This document shows positions 34,177 through 42,627 of a stretch of DNA of 59,603 bases, piece after piece (the stretch's first letter is position 1; each line of letters begins with the position of its first letter). Location of the stretch: the NCBI GenBank assembly GCA_027315065.1, contig DAHUYT010000007.1, positions 1 through 59,603 of the forward strand, in the 5' to 3' direction. The notes below the pieces were generated by a model. That model did no database searches. It saw only the letters and a list, made by a program, of their open reading frames with translations, and was not told the origin of the DNA. Made by a program: the position numbers and the translations under genes. This DNA is from Nitrososphaerota archaeon. Lineage in GTDB: Archaea; Thermoproteota; Nitrososphaeria; Nitrososphaerales; Nitrosopumilaceae.

Positions 34177-34860
34177 TTGATACAAGAATCTTCAAAGAGA
34201 CTGGTCAGACGTTTCTTTGGTAACAATGCAGAATCATATGAAAAAGTAGTGAGCCTGACAACTTTTGGAAGAGACGCATATTGGAAAGATGAGATCATAA
34301 AAAGAATCAAAGAATGCAATTCAGTACTTGATCTTGCTTGTGGCACGGGAATATTGACATTTAAGATAGCTGAGAAATTTCCCGAGTCAAAGATAACTGG
34401 CGTTGACATTACCAAAAGATATCTTGAGATTGCAAAGCGCAAGCTAAATCCTCATCATAAGATCTCCTTTCTGCTTGATGACGCAGAAAATCTAAGTCTT
34501 GATACAAAATTTGACTGTATAACCTCATCTTACATTCCAAAATATTGCAACCCGTACATTCTAATAGAACGATGTCTCTACCACCTAAATCCACACGGTA
34601 GAATAATTTTGCATGATTTTACTTATCCTAAAAGCAAACCCATCAGATTGTTATGGAATCTTTATTTTGCCATCTTACAAATGGTTGGGGTTTTTGTGCC
34701 AGGCTGGAAGGATGTATTCAAAGATCTCCCAAAACTAATTAGGTCAGAAAACTGGGTTGATAAATGCAAAGGCATCATGGAAAGAAACGGAATGATTGTA
34801 GAGGCCAGATACCTCACCATGGATTGTTCAGCCATCCTTACAGGCACGAAGAAAGTCTAA
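34177..34860 (+). CDS. Class I SAM-dependent methyltransferase (UbiE-like)
   Basis: 227 aa from TTG 34177, placed 27 bases after TATA box GATATAAGG (34145-34153). VLDLACGTGILTFKIAEKFP and GVDITKRYLEIAKRKL are SAM-binding motifs; SSYIPKYCN and PHGRIILHDFTYPKS follow as in UbiE/MenG-type enzymes. Its 3' end overlaps the chorismate-lyase-like gene by 33 bases, tail to tail. With its two neighbours it may belong to quinone synthesis. Confidence 0.75.
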   Translation: MIQESSKRLVRRFFGNNAESYEKVVSLTTFGRDAYWKDEIIKRIKECNSVLDLACGTGILTFKIAEKFPESKITGVDITKRYLEIAKRKLNPHHKISFLLDDAENLSLDTKFDCITSSYIPKYCNPYILIERCLYHLNPHGRIILHDFTYPKSKPIRLLWNLYFAILQMVGVFVPGWKDVFKDLPKLIRSENWVDKCKGIMERNGMIVEARYLTMDCSAILTGTKKV

Positions 34861-35265
34861 TCTTATCTCTTCTGATACATGGAACCAGACTAAATCATTG
34901 CACAAGATCTCGTATTCCCTTGTAACTGTACTTGCAACTGGGTCCAAGGTGACTGATGTGGTCCTTCTTTGCGCAACTATCTCGTTACTTCGTAATATCC
35001 TGCCCATGCTTTCTCTTTTTTGTAAAATGGCAGTCATTACAGATGTTGGTATATTTTTTGAGTCAAATTTTACATTGGCACGAAGAATTGGAAATTTGTC
35101 ATGACCTATCACAATCTTTCTTAGGTATTTTGTGCCTGATATCGAATTTTGCTCAACGACTTTGAGATAAACTGGCTTTTTGATTATTTCAGATATTGTT
35201 TGTTCGACATACCCTACTGGAGCATCCAGAACTCTCTTTCCTATCTGCTCTATCTCAGCTTCCAT
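34828..35265 (-). CDS. Chorismate lyase-like (DUF98/UTRA fold) protein
   Basis: 145 aa. PVYLKVVEQNSIS…YLRKIVIGHDKFPILRANVKF and MGRILRSNEIVAQRRTTSV resemble chorismate pyruvate-lyases, where a Gly-x-x-L-x-x… then RR-containing strand shapes the pocket. If so it would release pyruvate from chorismate to give 4-hydroxybenzoate. It starts 24 bases after the stop of the membrane protein at 35290. Remote call. Confidence 0.5.
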   Translation of the reverse strand: MEAEIEQIGKRVLDAPVGYVEQTISEIIKKPVYLKVVEQNSISGTKYLRKIVIGHDKFPILRANVKFDSKNIPTSVMTAILQKRESMGRILRSNEIVAQRRTTSVTLDPVASTVTREYEILCNDLVWFHVSEEIRLDFLRACKDG

Positions 35266-35289
35266 GATAATATATCTAGTTCATTTCAG

Positions 35290-35976
35290 TTAAGCGTATC
35301 TTAAAACAAAATATGATATTGTAGAGGCAATAACTCCAATACTGACCAATTTCAAAATAATTTCTTCTCTATGTGCATCTTGAACATCTCTAAGCTCACG
35401 CATTTGCCTCTTGTATTTTTTTGATGTTTTTATAAGAATAAAGCTTAGTAGGGCAGCTATGCCTGATAATGCAAACGCCTGTAGTGATATAGTATTTGTC
35501 TCAATAGCAGAACCTGCAAAGACGGGAAGCATTCCCCATGATATCACAAAGATTACATCGTTGTGAAGCTTACCCTTGAATAATTCCAGATTATACGCAA
35601 AAAGAAAGAACATTTCTGCAATTCCTATTGGAAATAAGAGCGGTGAATCAAGAAATGCGTAGTATAGGCCAATAGCAAATGCGACAGATAACGATGAGAG
35701 GGAAACCATCAAGATCTTCTTTTTTGATAAAACGCCCCAAGGTTTGTTTTTGCTACCTAGGGCGTCAAGACAGTGCGCTGTTATTCCAAGAGCAAGAAAA
35801 TACAGAACGCATATCGCAACAAGCCTTTCTGCCGAAAAGTTAGTTGCAAATGAACCCCACGCTGCAAAGGAAACAACCATCCCAGTATATGGCAGAAAGA
35901 GGATACCGCAGCAAAGCCTGAAGTTTCTTGGCCCGAACTGTGGAACAAACCATTCAGAAAACCTATCCTTTTGCAA
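35290..35976 (-). CDS. Polytopic membrane protein, possibly UbiA-like
   Basis: 228 aa, about seven membrane helices (first FRLCCGILFLPYTGMVVSFAAWG). Polar motifs sit at helix ends: TAHCLDALGSKNKPWG and AYNLELFKGKLHNDVIF, in the positions of the two Asp-rich loops of UbiA prenyltransferases but incomplete. Adjacent to the chorismate-lyase-like gene. UbiA membership is weak. Confidence 0.5.
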   Translation of the reverse strand: MQKDRFSEWFVPQFGPRNFRLCCGILFLPYTGMVVSFAAWGSFATNFSAERLVAICVLYFLALGITAHCLDALGSKNKPWGVLSKKKILMVSLSSLSVAFAIGLYYAFLDSPLLFPIGIAEMFFLFAYNLELFKGKLHNDVIFVISWGMLPVFAGSAIETNTISLQAFALSGIAALLSFILIKTSKKYKRQMRELRDVQDAHREEIILKLVSIGVIASTISYFVLRYA

Positions 35977-36125
35977 TGTAACTTTATGAATTGAACAATA
36001 GCCTAATAATCAGATCCTTTACAGCGTTGTATAAGATATGATAGTTATCACCTTGTAAAAAATATACACGTTAGTGATAGATAGGTCGTAGTTATATTGA
36101 TCCTCTGCATATAATATGTACAGAA

Positions 36126-36278
36126 ATGGCAATAGACCCTGTTTGCGGCATGGAAGTGGACAAGAGAGAAACAAGTTTGAAATCAATCACAGGCGGAAGG
36201 GAAATTTACTTTTGTTGTTCAAATTGCAAGTCGCAGTTTGATGAAAACCCGTCTCAGTTTCTGTTCGATTATAGTTAG
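36126..36278 (+). CDS. YHS-domain microprotein (50 aa)
   Basis: DPVCGMEVDK opens and IYFCCSNCKSQFDENPSQF ends a complete YHS domain, the small metal-binding module usually found in copper-exporting ATPases. Stand-alone YHS proteins may carry copper, fitting a copper-dependent organism. TTATATTG (36093-36100) is its probable TATA box. Confidence 0.8.
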   Translation: MAIDPVCGMEVDKRETSLKSITGGREIYFCCSNCKSQFDENPSQFLFDYS

Positions 36279-36317
36279 TAAAAATCCTCTCTTTTTACAA
36301 GTTCATCATTGAAAAAT

Positions 36318-36949
36318 CTATATTCTTCCTATTTGCTTCGCATGATTCCAGTCTTTCGAATATTTGTCTGCAAGCTTAATCGATTCAGGCAACCATTCAC
36401 CGTCTTTTATCAGTGAGTATACCAATTTTGTCGCTGTCTTTAAGCTAATTTTATTTCCAACACTTACAAAGATCTTTTTGCCTTTTTTCTTCTCAATTAT
36501 CTTTGCAAGTATTTTGCCATCAAACTCCACCGAGTTTTTCCTCATCTTACCGCAAAGTAGGCTCTTTGCTACTCCAATTGTAGGCTTGTCAATGACAATT
36601 CCAATGTAGCAAGCAAGTCCACACTTTCTTGGATGTAATTGACCATTTCCATCAACCAGCAGAACATCAAATTTGTTATCAAGTAGCTTCAAGGCAGACA
36701 TTATGGGACCTGACTCTCGCAACATCATCAAACCAGGAACATAAGGAGCCTCTATTTTGGTCATCGATGTAACATGTTCCAGCACGTCTAATGTTTTTGA
36801 GTCCATTATGACGGCTGAGGAATTTGCCATCTTATCCTTATAGGATACGTCAACGGTACAAACTGTTCTAATATTTTTGAGACAGTCTTTTGTGATTACT
36901 TGAAGAGAAGTTTTTCTTGAAGTTTTACAGCATCGGTGTAACGCGACAT
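36318..36949 (-). pseudogene. nfi: Endonuclease V with a frame break near the N-terminus
   Basis: The open part (170 aa from ATG 36830) has VDGNGQLHPRKCGLACY and VGNKISL, clear EndoV blocks. EndoV also needs the first Asp in VDVSY, which is encoded just upstream (TVCTVDVSYKDK, same frame, no start). The true N-terminus, MSRYTDAVKLQEKLLF, starts at ATG 36949 in another frame; the shift is at about 36895-36905. The full length would be about 210 aa, normal for the family. Either a sequence error or a recent loss of inosine-repair enzyme. Confidence 0.75.
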
Positions 36950-36952
36950 CTG

Positions 36953-37207
36953 TTACTTTTCTTGGTCAATCGACCCGCCTTGCCCTTGAATGGCAGCAAA
37001 TGTTGAGGTACTTGTAACTGGCGTTACATTTCGAATGCTGGTTATTGTTGCATAAAGGTCGATGTACTTTTTAGCTGAAACCTTGATGAAGATATCGTAT
37101 CTTCCCACGATTCCATTTACTTCAACAACATTTGGCAAATTCTTGATTTTAGATATGGTCTCCCTTTCTTGGCCCGGAATACAAGTTGCAAAAATGTATG
37201 CGATCAT
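36953..37207 (-). CDS. Lrp/AsnC ligand-binding (RAM) single-domain protein
   Basis: 84 aa from ATG 37207: AYIFATCIPGQERETISKIKNLPNVVEVNGIVGRYDIFIKV is a RAM domain, followed by TPVTSTSTFAAIQ. The open frame runs to 37273 but the extra residues are not conserved in this family. It ends 3 bases before the endonuclease V start at 36949, so both are likely co-transcribed. Confidence 0.85.
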   Translation of the reverse strand: MIAYIFATCIPGQERETISKIKNLPNVVEVNGIVGRYDIFIKVSAKKYIDLYATITSIRNVTPVTSTSTFAAIQGQGGSIDQEK

Positions 37208-37273
37208 AAGTAATATAGAAGAAAATGCAATAAAAACAGTTTCATGATCATAACATCTGACCTTATATGACAA

Positions 37274-38083
37274 TGAAATGATAATTCAGTATGATCATGA
37301 AATGTGAAGGCAAGCAATCTGAAACCCTCAAAGGGATTTTTAAGGAAACTGAGAATAATTAATCAGAGACAGATCAGGATTGAATGCGTTGTGACAGCCT
37401 TACTGGACAGTACCGAGCTTTGAGCCAGTCTGAAGCAGAATTCTCATGACAAGAAGAGAAATTTTCATCGCTTGATTATACTACCGAATCAGGCTGTAGC
37501 ATGACACCTTACCGCCTGTAAACGGCCAGAACGAGTCTATAGTGCCAGATATCTATTGATACCGCAGTAGATCCCTATCCCCCCACTCAACCATGCCTAG
37601 ATTAACTGTACAATTCAGACTTGGGTGATCCTAATCATTGCTAGAGATAGGCCTTGTAGACCATCAATAAATCAACTCAAATTTAGATGCGGTGACCCTG
37701 AAGATTATTCAGAGTCACCACAGAATGTTTTCCAATTCGTGAACCGGGGATCTTTTTTCTGTTGAATACAATATGTCACCGTCCTAGTTAAAACTTCATT
37801 TGGGATTGTGGTCGTGCACAGAATTTGAGATCATAGAATAAATTTTCACCGTTAAACTAAGATACAAGTTACACGATTCCAAGATGTGATGGATGTAGTT
37901 ACCAATATTTCGTAAAGAAACAGGTTGGTTTTGCCAAGGATCATGTGATCCATTCAAATACACTCATGAAGAATGTATCAAAAATTATTTTCTAAAGAGA
38001 GATTACAAAATAAGGCCGTAACGGATTAAATGTCAAATTGTATCTATCCTTTCTGATATAAAAAATTCGCTTCCATGTTTAAA
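37274..38083. other. Long gene-free region with a strong hairpin
   Basis: No ORF above 25-40 codons looked real. The clearest element is a 12-bp stem with one mismatch and five-base loop at 37691-37719 (GGTGACCCTGAA-gatta-TTCAGAGTCACC), followed 45 bases on by a T-run (ctTTTTTTct). This could be a non-coding RNA or a terminator. Confidence 0.45.
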
Positions 38084-38917
38084 TCACTGAATTTTTAGCG
38101 GTATAGAACCTGTGCCCCATGGTTCTTTTACAAAGAAAGAATAATTCTTTGTAGTGTCAATTACATCGTAAAAAGTCCAATCCACAAATTTTGGCGTATT
38201 TGGTATCAATGTAAGACTACCATAGACTAGTGTGTTAGTTGCATATGGAATCTCTTTTTCTCCATCACTTAGGGCATAATTACAAGAATCCTGGCTTGGG
38301 CATGACATTGTTATTTCTTGACCAATATTGTCGTTGACTACAAAATGAATAGTCAGTATAGATTTGCCATCATCGGCTGGCAGTAGCTCACTGCCTACAT
38401 AATAAAATGTGATAGGGCCTATAACATATGGAGTAGATGACGCAATTGAGCTTTTGATTTTGGTGTCATATTCAATTTGTTGCAAACATGTTTCTTTGTC
38501 TGCTGGTGTCGTAAAATTATCACACTGCGACTCTGGATTATTTGTCGTAGAATTTTGTCCAGGGCTTATGTAGATTATACCTGAATTGATTAGATACTGG
38601 ATTCCTGTCACAAACTCACTATCAGAGATTGTTCCATTTGCCCACCACCCAGCATTATTTTTTACCCAAATTGGTATCGTGTTTTCTTTTGTAATTGTTG
38701 AGTTTACAGGTGGTACCATCATTATATTGTTTTGTATAAGATATTGAATACCTTTTATAAAATCAGAATCAGCGATTTTTCCTTCAGACCACCATTTCGC
38801 GTTATTTTTAATCCAGGAAGGAATATGTATTTGTTGACCGCTGACAGTATCTAATGCTCCAACTAGCATAACCACGCAAATTACAACAGCAAAAAAATGT
38901 TTGATAGTGTTTTTCAA
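38084..38917 (-). CDS. Secreted protein with two 'IPxWIKNNAxWW' repeats
   Basis: 277 aa. Signal peptide (FFAVVICVVMLVGALDTVSG), then two 45-residue repeats: IPSWIKNNAKWWSEGKIADS followed by GIQYLI, and IPIWVKNNAGWWANGTISDS followed by GIQYLI. This unit occurs in extracellular proteins of ammonia-oxidising archaea, often next to plastocyanin-like domains. A beta-rich C-terminal domain with two cysteine pairs (CDNFTTPADKETC; CPSQDSC) follows. Confidence 0.78.
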   Translation of the reverse strand: MKNTIKHFFAVVICVVMLVGALDTVSGQQIHIPSWIKNNAKWWSEGKIADSDFIKGIQYLIQNNIMMVPPVNSTITKENTIPIWVKNNAGWWANGTISDSEFVTGIQYLINSGIIYISPGQNSTTNNPESQCDNFTTPADKETCLQQIEYDTKIKSSIASSTPYVIGPITFYYVGSELLPADDGKSILTIHFVVNDNIGQEITMSCPSQDSCNYALSDGEKEIPYATNTLVYGSLTLIPNTPKFVDWTFYDVIDTTKNYSFFVKEPWGTGSIPLKIQ

Positions 38918-39060
38918 TATTATTAGTATGTTTTATCTTAAAAATTAAGTTGTCTAGTCTATATTAACTAGTTTTTTGTCAGGTTCCGGCATCAGTCAAG
39001 TCATGATATCTTTGGTTTGAATCCTGCAAAACTTTTTGCTAGTTCTGATTCATGTATTGA

Positions 39061-39951
39061 TCAACATGAAACATATGGAGAATTTCCCACAACCTGGTTT
39101 CCCAAGATTGTTCCTCTACACATCACAATTGTACCAGGATTAGAGATTGAGCCGAGGTTTGAGATAGTTGCAGAGTTGTAAATGACATTGTGGTTAGTCA
39201 TCACACCGCTACGATTATTTGCAATCACACCTGAATTGGTGATGGCTCCTGCATTTGTAAAGTTGAAACTGTTTTGTATCATTCCCCAGTTGTAGATGTC
39301 AGCTGCATTTAGGATGAATCCATCCGAGATGAGTTTTGCATGATTTGATATTATACCATGATTTGATATTGTGCCTAAATTGGAGATAGTACCATTAGAA
39401 ATGGATGTAATAGTTCCGGCTTGGTTGTTGATTATAACACCTGTATGGTTTTGGGTGATATTTCCATCGTTTGAGAATGTACCAGAGTTGAAGATTGTAC
39501 CTCCATTGAGGAAGGGAACAGAGTTGAAGATTGTACCTCCATTTGATATTGTTCCATAGTTATCAAACGTTTTCCCATTGTTAGATATAATGCCTGCATT
39601 AGTGATATCTCCCTTATTGTAGATGTCTCCGCCAGAGTTGAAGAGAACGCCACCGTTGGTAATGGTACCATCATTGACAAGTGTTATGCCAGGCAAAACA
39701 ATCACTGTCTCTCCACGAAAAACAACCATTGATGTTACGATACATGTATTAGCATCGGAGGTGTTCCATGCACCTCCTATTCTCTGACAAGAATACTGTC
39801 CATATATCACACCACTGATAGCAAACGAGGGCTGGACTCCTGTAAATACTATAACGATTGAAAATATTAAAACCGGTAAACATGCATAACGCATGATATG
39901 ATATTTGTGTCCTAGAACATTAAGTGTTGTTTGTGAATTTTTTGAAAGCAT
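39061..39951 (-). CDS. Secreted repeat protein (beta-solenoid-like adhesin)
   Basis: 296 aa. After a signal peptide (ACLPVLIFSIVIVFTGVQPSFA) come about 20 short repeats of 7-14 residues based on (G)xIxNxGxI(F/S)NxG, for example GTISNGGTIFNSVPFLNGG. Such Asn/Gly ladders form stacked beta-solenoids. Two cysteines lie at each end (SCQRIGG…NTCIV; CRGTIL…YVSC). Probably exported and surface-bound. Confidence 0.75.
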   Translation of the reverse strand: MLSKNSQTTLNVLGHKYHIMRYACLPVLIFSIVIVFTGVQPSFAISGVIYGQYSCQRIGGAWNTSDANTCIVTSMVVFRGETVIVLPGITLVNDGTITNGGVLFNSGGDIYNKGDITNAGIISNNGKTFDNYGTISNGGTIFNSVPFLNGGTIFNSGTFSNDGNITQNHTGVIINNQAGTITSISNGTISNLGTISNHGIISNHAKLISDGFILNAADIYNWGMIQNSFNFTNAGAITNSGVIANNRSGVMTNHNVIYNSATISNLGSISNPGTIVMCRGTILGNQVVGNSPYVSC

Positions 39952-40104
39952 GATTAATTTAGCTGACCATAGAGTAGAGCCTACTGTGCATCAATTCCTG
40001 TAACATGTTGACCTGATGTGCACCGTTTCACAAACCAAATGCTATAAAAATACCGGTCTACACAGAATCAGGACTTTCGAGTTTGAGTACTGTAACACTA
40101 GGCT

Positions 40105-40154
40105 ACTGATCTGGAATAATTCACATCAACTAATAGAAATTAGTGGTAATTAGT
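40105..40154 (+). repeat. 50-bp dispersed repeat, copy B
   Basis: 48/50 identity to 32929-32978, same orientation. It ends 24 bases downstream of the stop of the minus-strand gene at 40179. The mismatches are at the fourth base and within AATTA(A/G)TGG. Confidence 0.7.
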
Positions 40155-40178
40155 GAAACGTAATTTTCGAACTGACAG

Positions 40179-40430
40179 CTAGTCCGATAATATAGAATAA
40201 TCTGCAAAAATTATTCCCAGCCTTTGTAATATCACTAGAATAATTCCTACTATTCCTACAACCAGAAGCACGGCAAATACATTATGCTGTTCTAGACTAA
40301 TTTGGAACGTTCTATAACCAAATGGTCTAACAACAAGAATTAGCATGCACGCAAGTATACCAAGAAGAATAATCACATACCTGAGGTTGTGTGAATTGTT
40401 GGTTGAATGCTCTTGAGAGTTTTCTGACAT
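40179..40430 (-). CDS. Small two-helix membrane protein (83 aa)
   Basis: Two membrane helices, YVIILLGILACMLILVV and VFAVLLVVGIVGIILVIL, joined by a short basic/polar loop. N-terminus hydrophilic (Asn/Ser/His). No family recognised. Confidence 0.6.
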   Translation of the reverse strand: MSENSQEHSTNNSHNLRYVIILLGILACMLILVVRPFGYRTFQISLEQHNVFAVLLVVGIVGIILVILQRLGIIFADYSILSD

Positions 40431-40924
40431 ACATTCTTGATAGGTAGACAGATTAAAAAATCTTGCACTAGTAAACTAGTGTGAGAGTTCCTGTCTTGTT
40501 TTGATGTATTAGTCTTTCAGACTTCAAAAAGGTAAACATTTACAAAATTCAGAATAATGATTGATGTGTTTCGTAACAGGCTGTGTCGTTATGATGGAAT
40601 AAGTGACATTATCTGTGGGTTGACAAACTTGAGGATGGAGTAACGTAACATGATTGTGGTGCCGTAGAAAAAATCAGATCAGTTCGGTGAAAATGTGTGT
40701 ATTTTGTTTGTAATTACACAAGAGGTCCTTCCATCCGAGATTAAATCCTGTCGAGGAATTCTTCTGTTGTGATTCCCGCTTGGTCCAACATGGATCTCAA
40801 AGTGGAAGGTTTTATTGGATCATGTCTTGGAACAGGAAACGGTGTTTCCAAAAGAATTTTTTAGAATCATATGACTACACGATGTCTTGACAGTTTTAAT
40901 AAGGGAGAAGATGAAAAACATATC
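40431..40924. other. Intergenic region holding a decayed hicA
   Basis: Apart from the hicA fragment at 40741-40857 no gene was found. The last 35 bases hold the TATA box TTTTAATAAGG (40891-40901) of the 40925 microprotein. Confidence 0.45.
40741..40857 (-). pseudogene. 3' fragment of a hicA toxin gene
   Basis: The minus-strand frame PVPRHDPIKPSTLRSMLDQAGITTEEF matches the C-terminus of HicA toxins (P-x-H…K-x-G/S-T-L-R-x-I/M-L…AG…EEF). An in-frame TAA precedes it, so the N-terminal half with the catalytic His is lost. Confidence 0.65.
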
Positions 40925-41002
40925 ATGCAGATCAGGTGTGCTGACTGTCTGGGTATACCTAAGGAATGTAGCAAGAGGCCTTTAGAAAGTGACGTCATAT
41001 GA
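40925..41002 (+). CDS. CxxC microprotein (25 aa) coupled to membrane protein
   Basis: MQIRCADCLGIPKECSKRP has a CxxC and a third Cys. The TGA overlaps the ATG of the next gene (ATATGA), and a TATA box lies about 28 bases upstream of the ATG, so it is transcribed and translated with the membrane protein. It may deliver a metal or a thiol to it, or simply couple translation. Confidence 0.55.
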   Translation: MQIRCADCLGIPKECSKRPLESDVI

Positions 41003-41505
41003 TAAATTTAACACGTGTTAAATTTGTATATCCTACAAGATTAGTCTTCTCAAACAAGAGATACGTTGTTCTTGGAATACTTGTAGCTGCATCATTTTGG
41101 GTAGTCTTGAACATTCTTGACCAGATTATCTTCTTGTCACCTATAGTGACATTTTATCTGCCTTCATATTCGATTACTGGTTTTGTGATATCAAACATCA
41201 CATCTGGACTTGTTGGATTTGTTGTACCAATGAACATCCATGTACTAAGGCAGACAAGATTGAAGCTTGGAACATCAGTTGTTTCTGGCTCTGTTGGCGG
41301 AGTGATTCCTAGTGTGTGTGCCAGTTGCAGCTCAATAGGGCTCTTTCTTGCAAGCACTTTTGGAACAGCGGGGGCAACCGCATCTGCATTTCTGACAAAC
41401 TACGACACTCCATTACGTCTTGTTGCAATCGGAGTGCTTGTCTATGCATATTATTCTGTAAACCGAAAGTTGGCTTTTTCATGTGTGTTACCGTCTGAAA
41501 AATAA
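40999..41505 (+). CDS. Membrane protein with conserved CxxC in a helix
   Basis: 168 aa, about four or five helices. GVIPSVCASCSSIGLFLASTFG lies in the membrane and aligns with GCFVGCPTCAGTIFFLLTNVG of the neighbour at 41530; flanking blocks (SGLVGFVVPM and FLTNYDTPLRL) also align. The pair are diverged paralogues in convergent orientation. A role in thiol or copper handling is possible; not proven. Confidence 0.6.
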   Translation: MINLTRVKFVYPTRLVFSNKRYVVLGILVAASFWVVLNILDQIIFLSPIVTFYLPSYSITGFVISNITSGLVGFVVPMNIHVLRQTRLKLGTSVVSGSVGGVIPSVCASCSSIGLFLASTFGTAGATASAFLTNYDTPLRLVAIGVLVYAYYSVNRKLAFSCVLPSEK

Positions 41506-41529
41506 CGACTCTCCTGAACTACAAAAAAA

Positions 41530-42375
41530 CTATTTTTGGTCTAGTGCGCAGCTTCCCATCCGTGACTTTCGTATAGCTTTTGCCATCATGTATGGAGTCA
41601 CCAACAGAGCTGGAATTGATATGGCCATAAAAATACTTTGAAGTTGAAGTTCATATGATGTAAGAAATATCGCGGTTGCAGTCGTTGTAGCCGTAATCCC
41701 CACGTTAGTGAGCAAAAAGAAAATCGTTCCAGCACATGTAGGACACCCGACAAAACAACCTGTAGCTGCTCCAAGGATTCCCAATCCTTTGCTTTTTTTT
41801 GCGATTGAAAATGCCTGTGCCATCATTGTAAAGTTCAGACCCACCAAGGAGGAGACTGTCACCCACAATACCAGATTGAGTGGAATCAATTGAAAGCCCC
41901 AGTGCTCTGTGAAAGTGGCAAGAATCATTGGCATCTGTCCTGGAAGGTCACAGCATGGAGATAACTCTGCCATTGGAACTGGAAGGCCGTAATTGGTAAA
42001 GTTCAGCTCTGGCTTGTAAAGTATTATGCCTGAGCCAAATGCAAAAAACAGGCCGTATCCAATAGCGCTGATGATGAAGATCTGCCTTGATTTCCTGCTG
42101 TTAACCACGCCTGAAATTATCGAGGAAATAGAATCGTCGGCATTTCTTGCCTTTGCCTTGTAAAACCTGTAGAGGCCCAAACTGATTGCTCCAAATGAAA
42201 GCAGGAGAATAACATATGTTGCAACTGCCAATCGTTGCAATGGAGGCATCGCGGCAGGTGTGACGATCGTGCTCTGGTTGTTCCAGTATGCTAGAAACGA
42301 GACTGTCATTGCCACAAATCCTACTACTATCAATGCCTTCGAAGAGCGATTGATTTTTGTTTGTTGTTCTTCCAA
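41530..42375 (-). CDS. Membrane protein with GCPxC helix, paralogue of 40999
   Basis: 281 aa, six or seven helices. The C-terminal half aligns with the 40999 product; the N-terminal half adds two helices and an outer loop with ELSPCCDLPGQMP. GCFVGCPTCAG is embedded in a helix. It is divergent from the Vgb-like propeller gene at 42628, sharing its 250-bp promoter region. Confidence 0.62.
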   Translation of the reverse strand: MEEQQTKINRSSKALIVVGFVAMTVSFLAYWNNQSTIVTPAAMPPLQRLAVATYVILLLSFGAISLGLYRFYKAKARNADDSISSIISGVVNSRKSRQIFIISAIGYGLFFAFGSGIILYKPELNFTNYGLPVPMAELSPCCDLPGQMPMILATFTEHWGFQLIPLNLVLWVTVSSLVGLNFTMMAQAFSIAKKSKGLGILGAATGCFVGCPTCAGTIFFLLTNVGITATTTATAIFLTSYELQLQSIFMAISIPALLVTPYMMAKAIRKSRMGSCALDQK

Positions 42376-42627
42376 CGTCTAAAATCTTCCTAGCTTACAT
42401 TAAATCGTATCCCTGTTTTCCCATATTTGCTGAGAACCATTATTTGGGGAAATTACGAGATGAATCCCTTGGGAATTAATCAAAAGAGCAGACGATGCCT
42501 TACGTGTATTACATAACATCTCTCTTAGAGACCAGCCGGGAACTGATAGAAAGATGGCTATGTTACTGTAGAATGAGAATCATGATATAAAATATCAAGA
42601 GCTGCTCAATTTTGATGGTTAGAGCAA

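Noticed and set aside
39061-39951. DNA tandem repeat element
   Set aside because: The repeats follow codon frame and give a solenoid protein with signal peptide.
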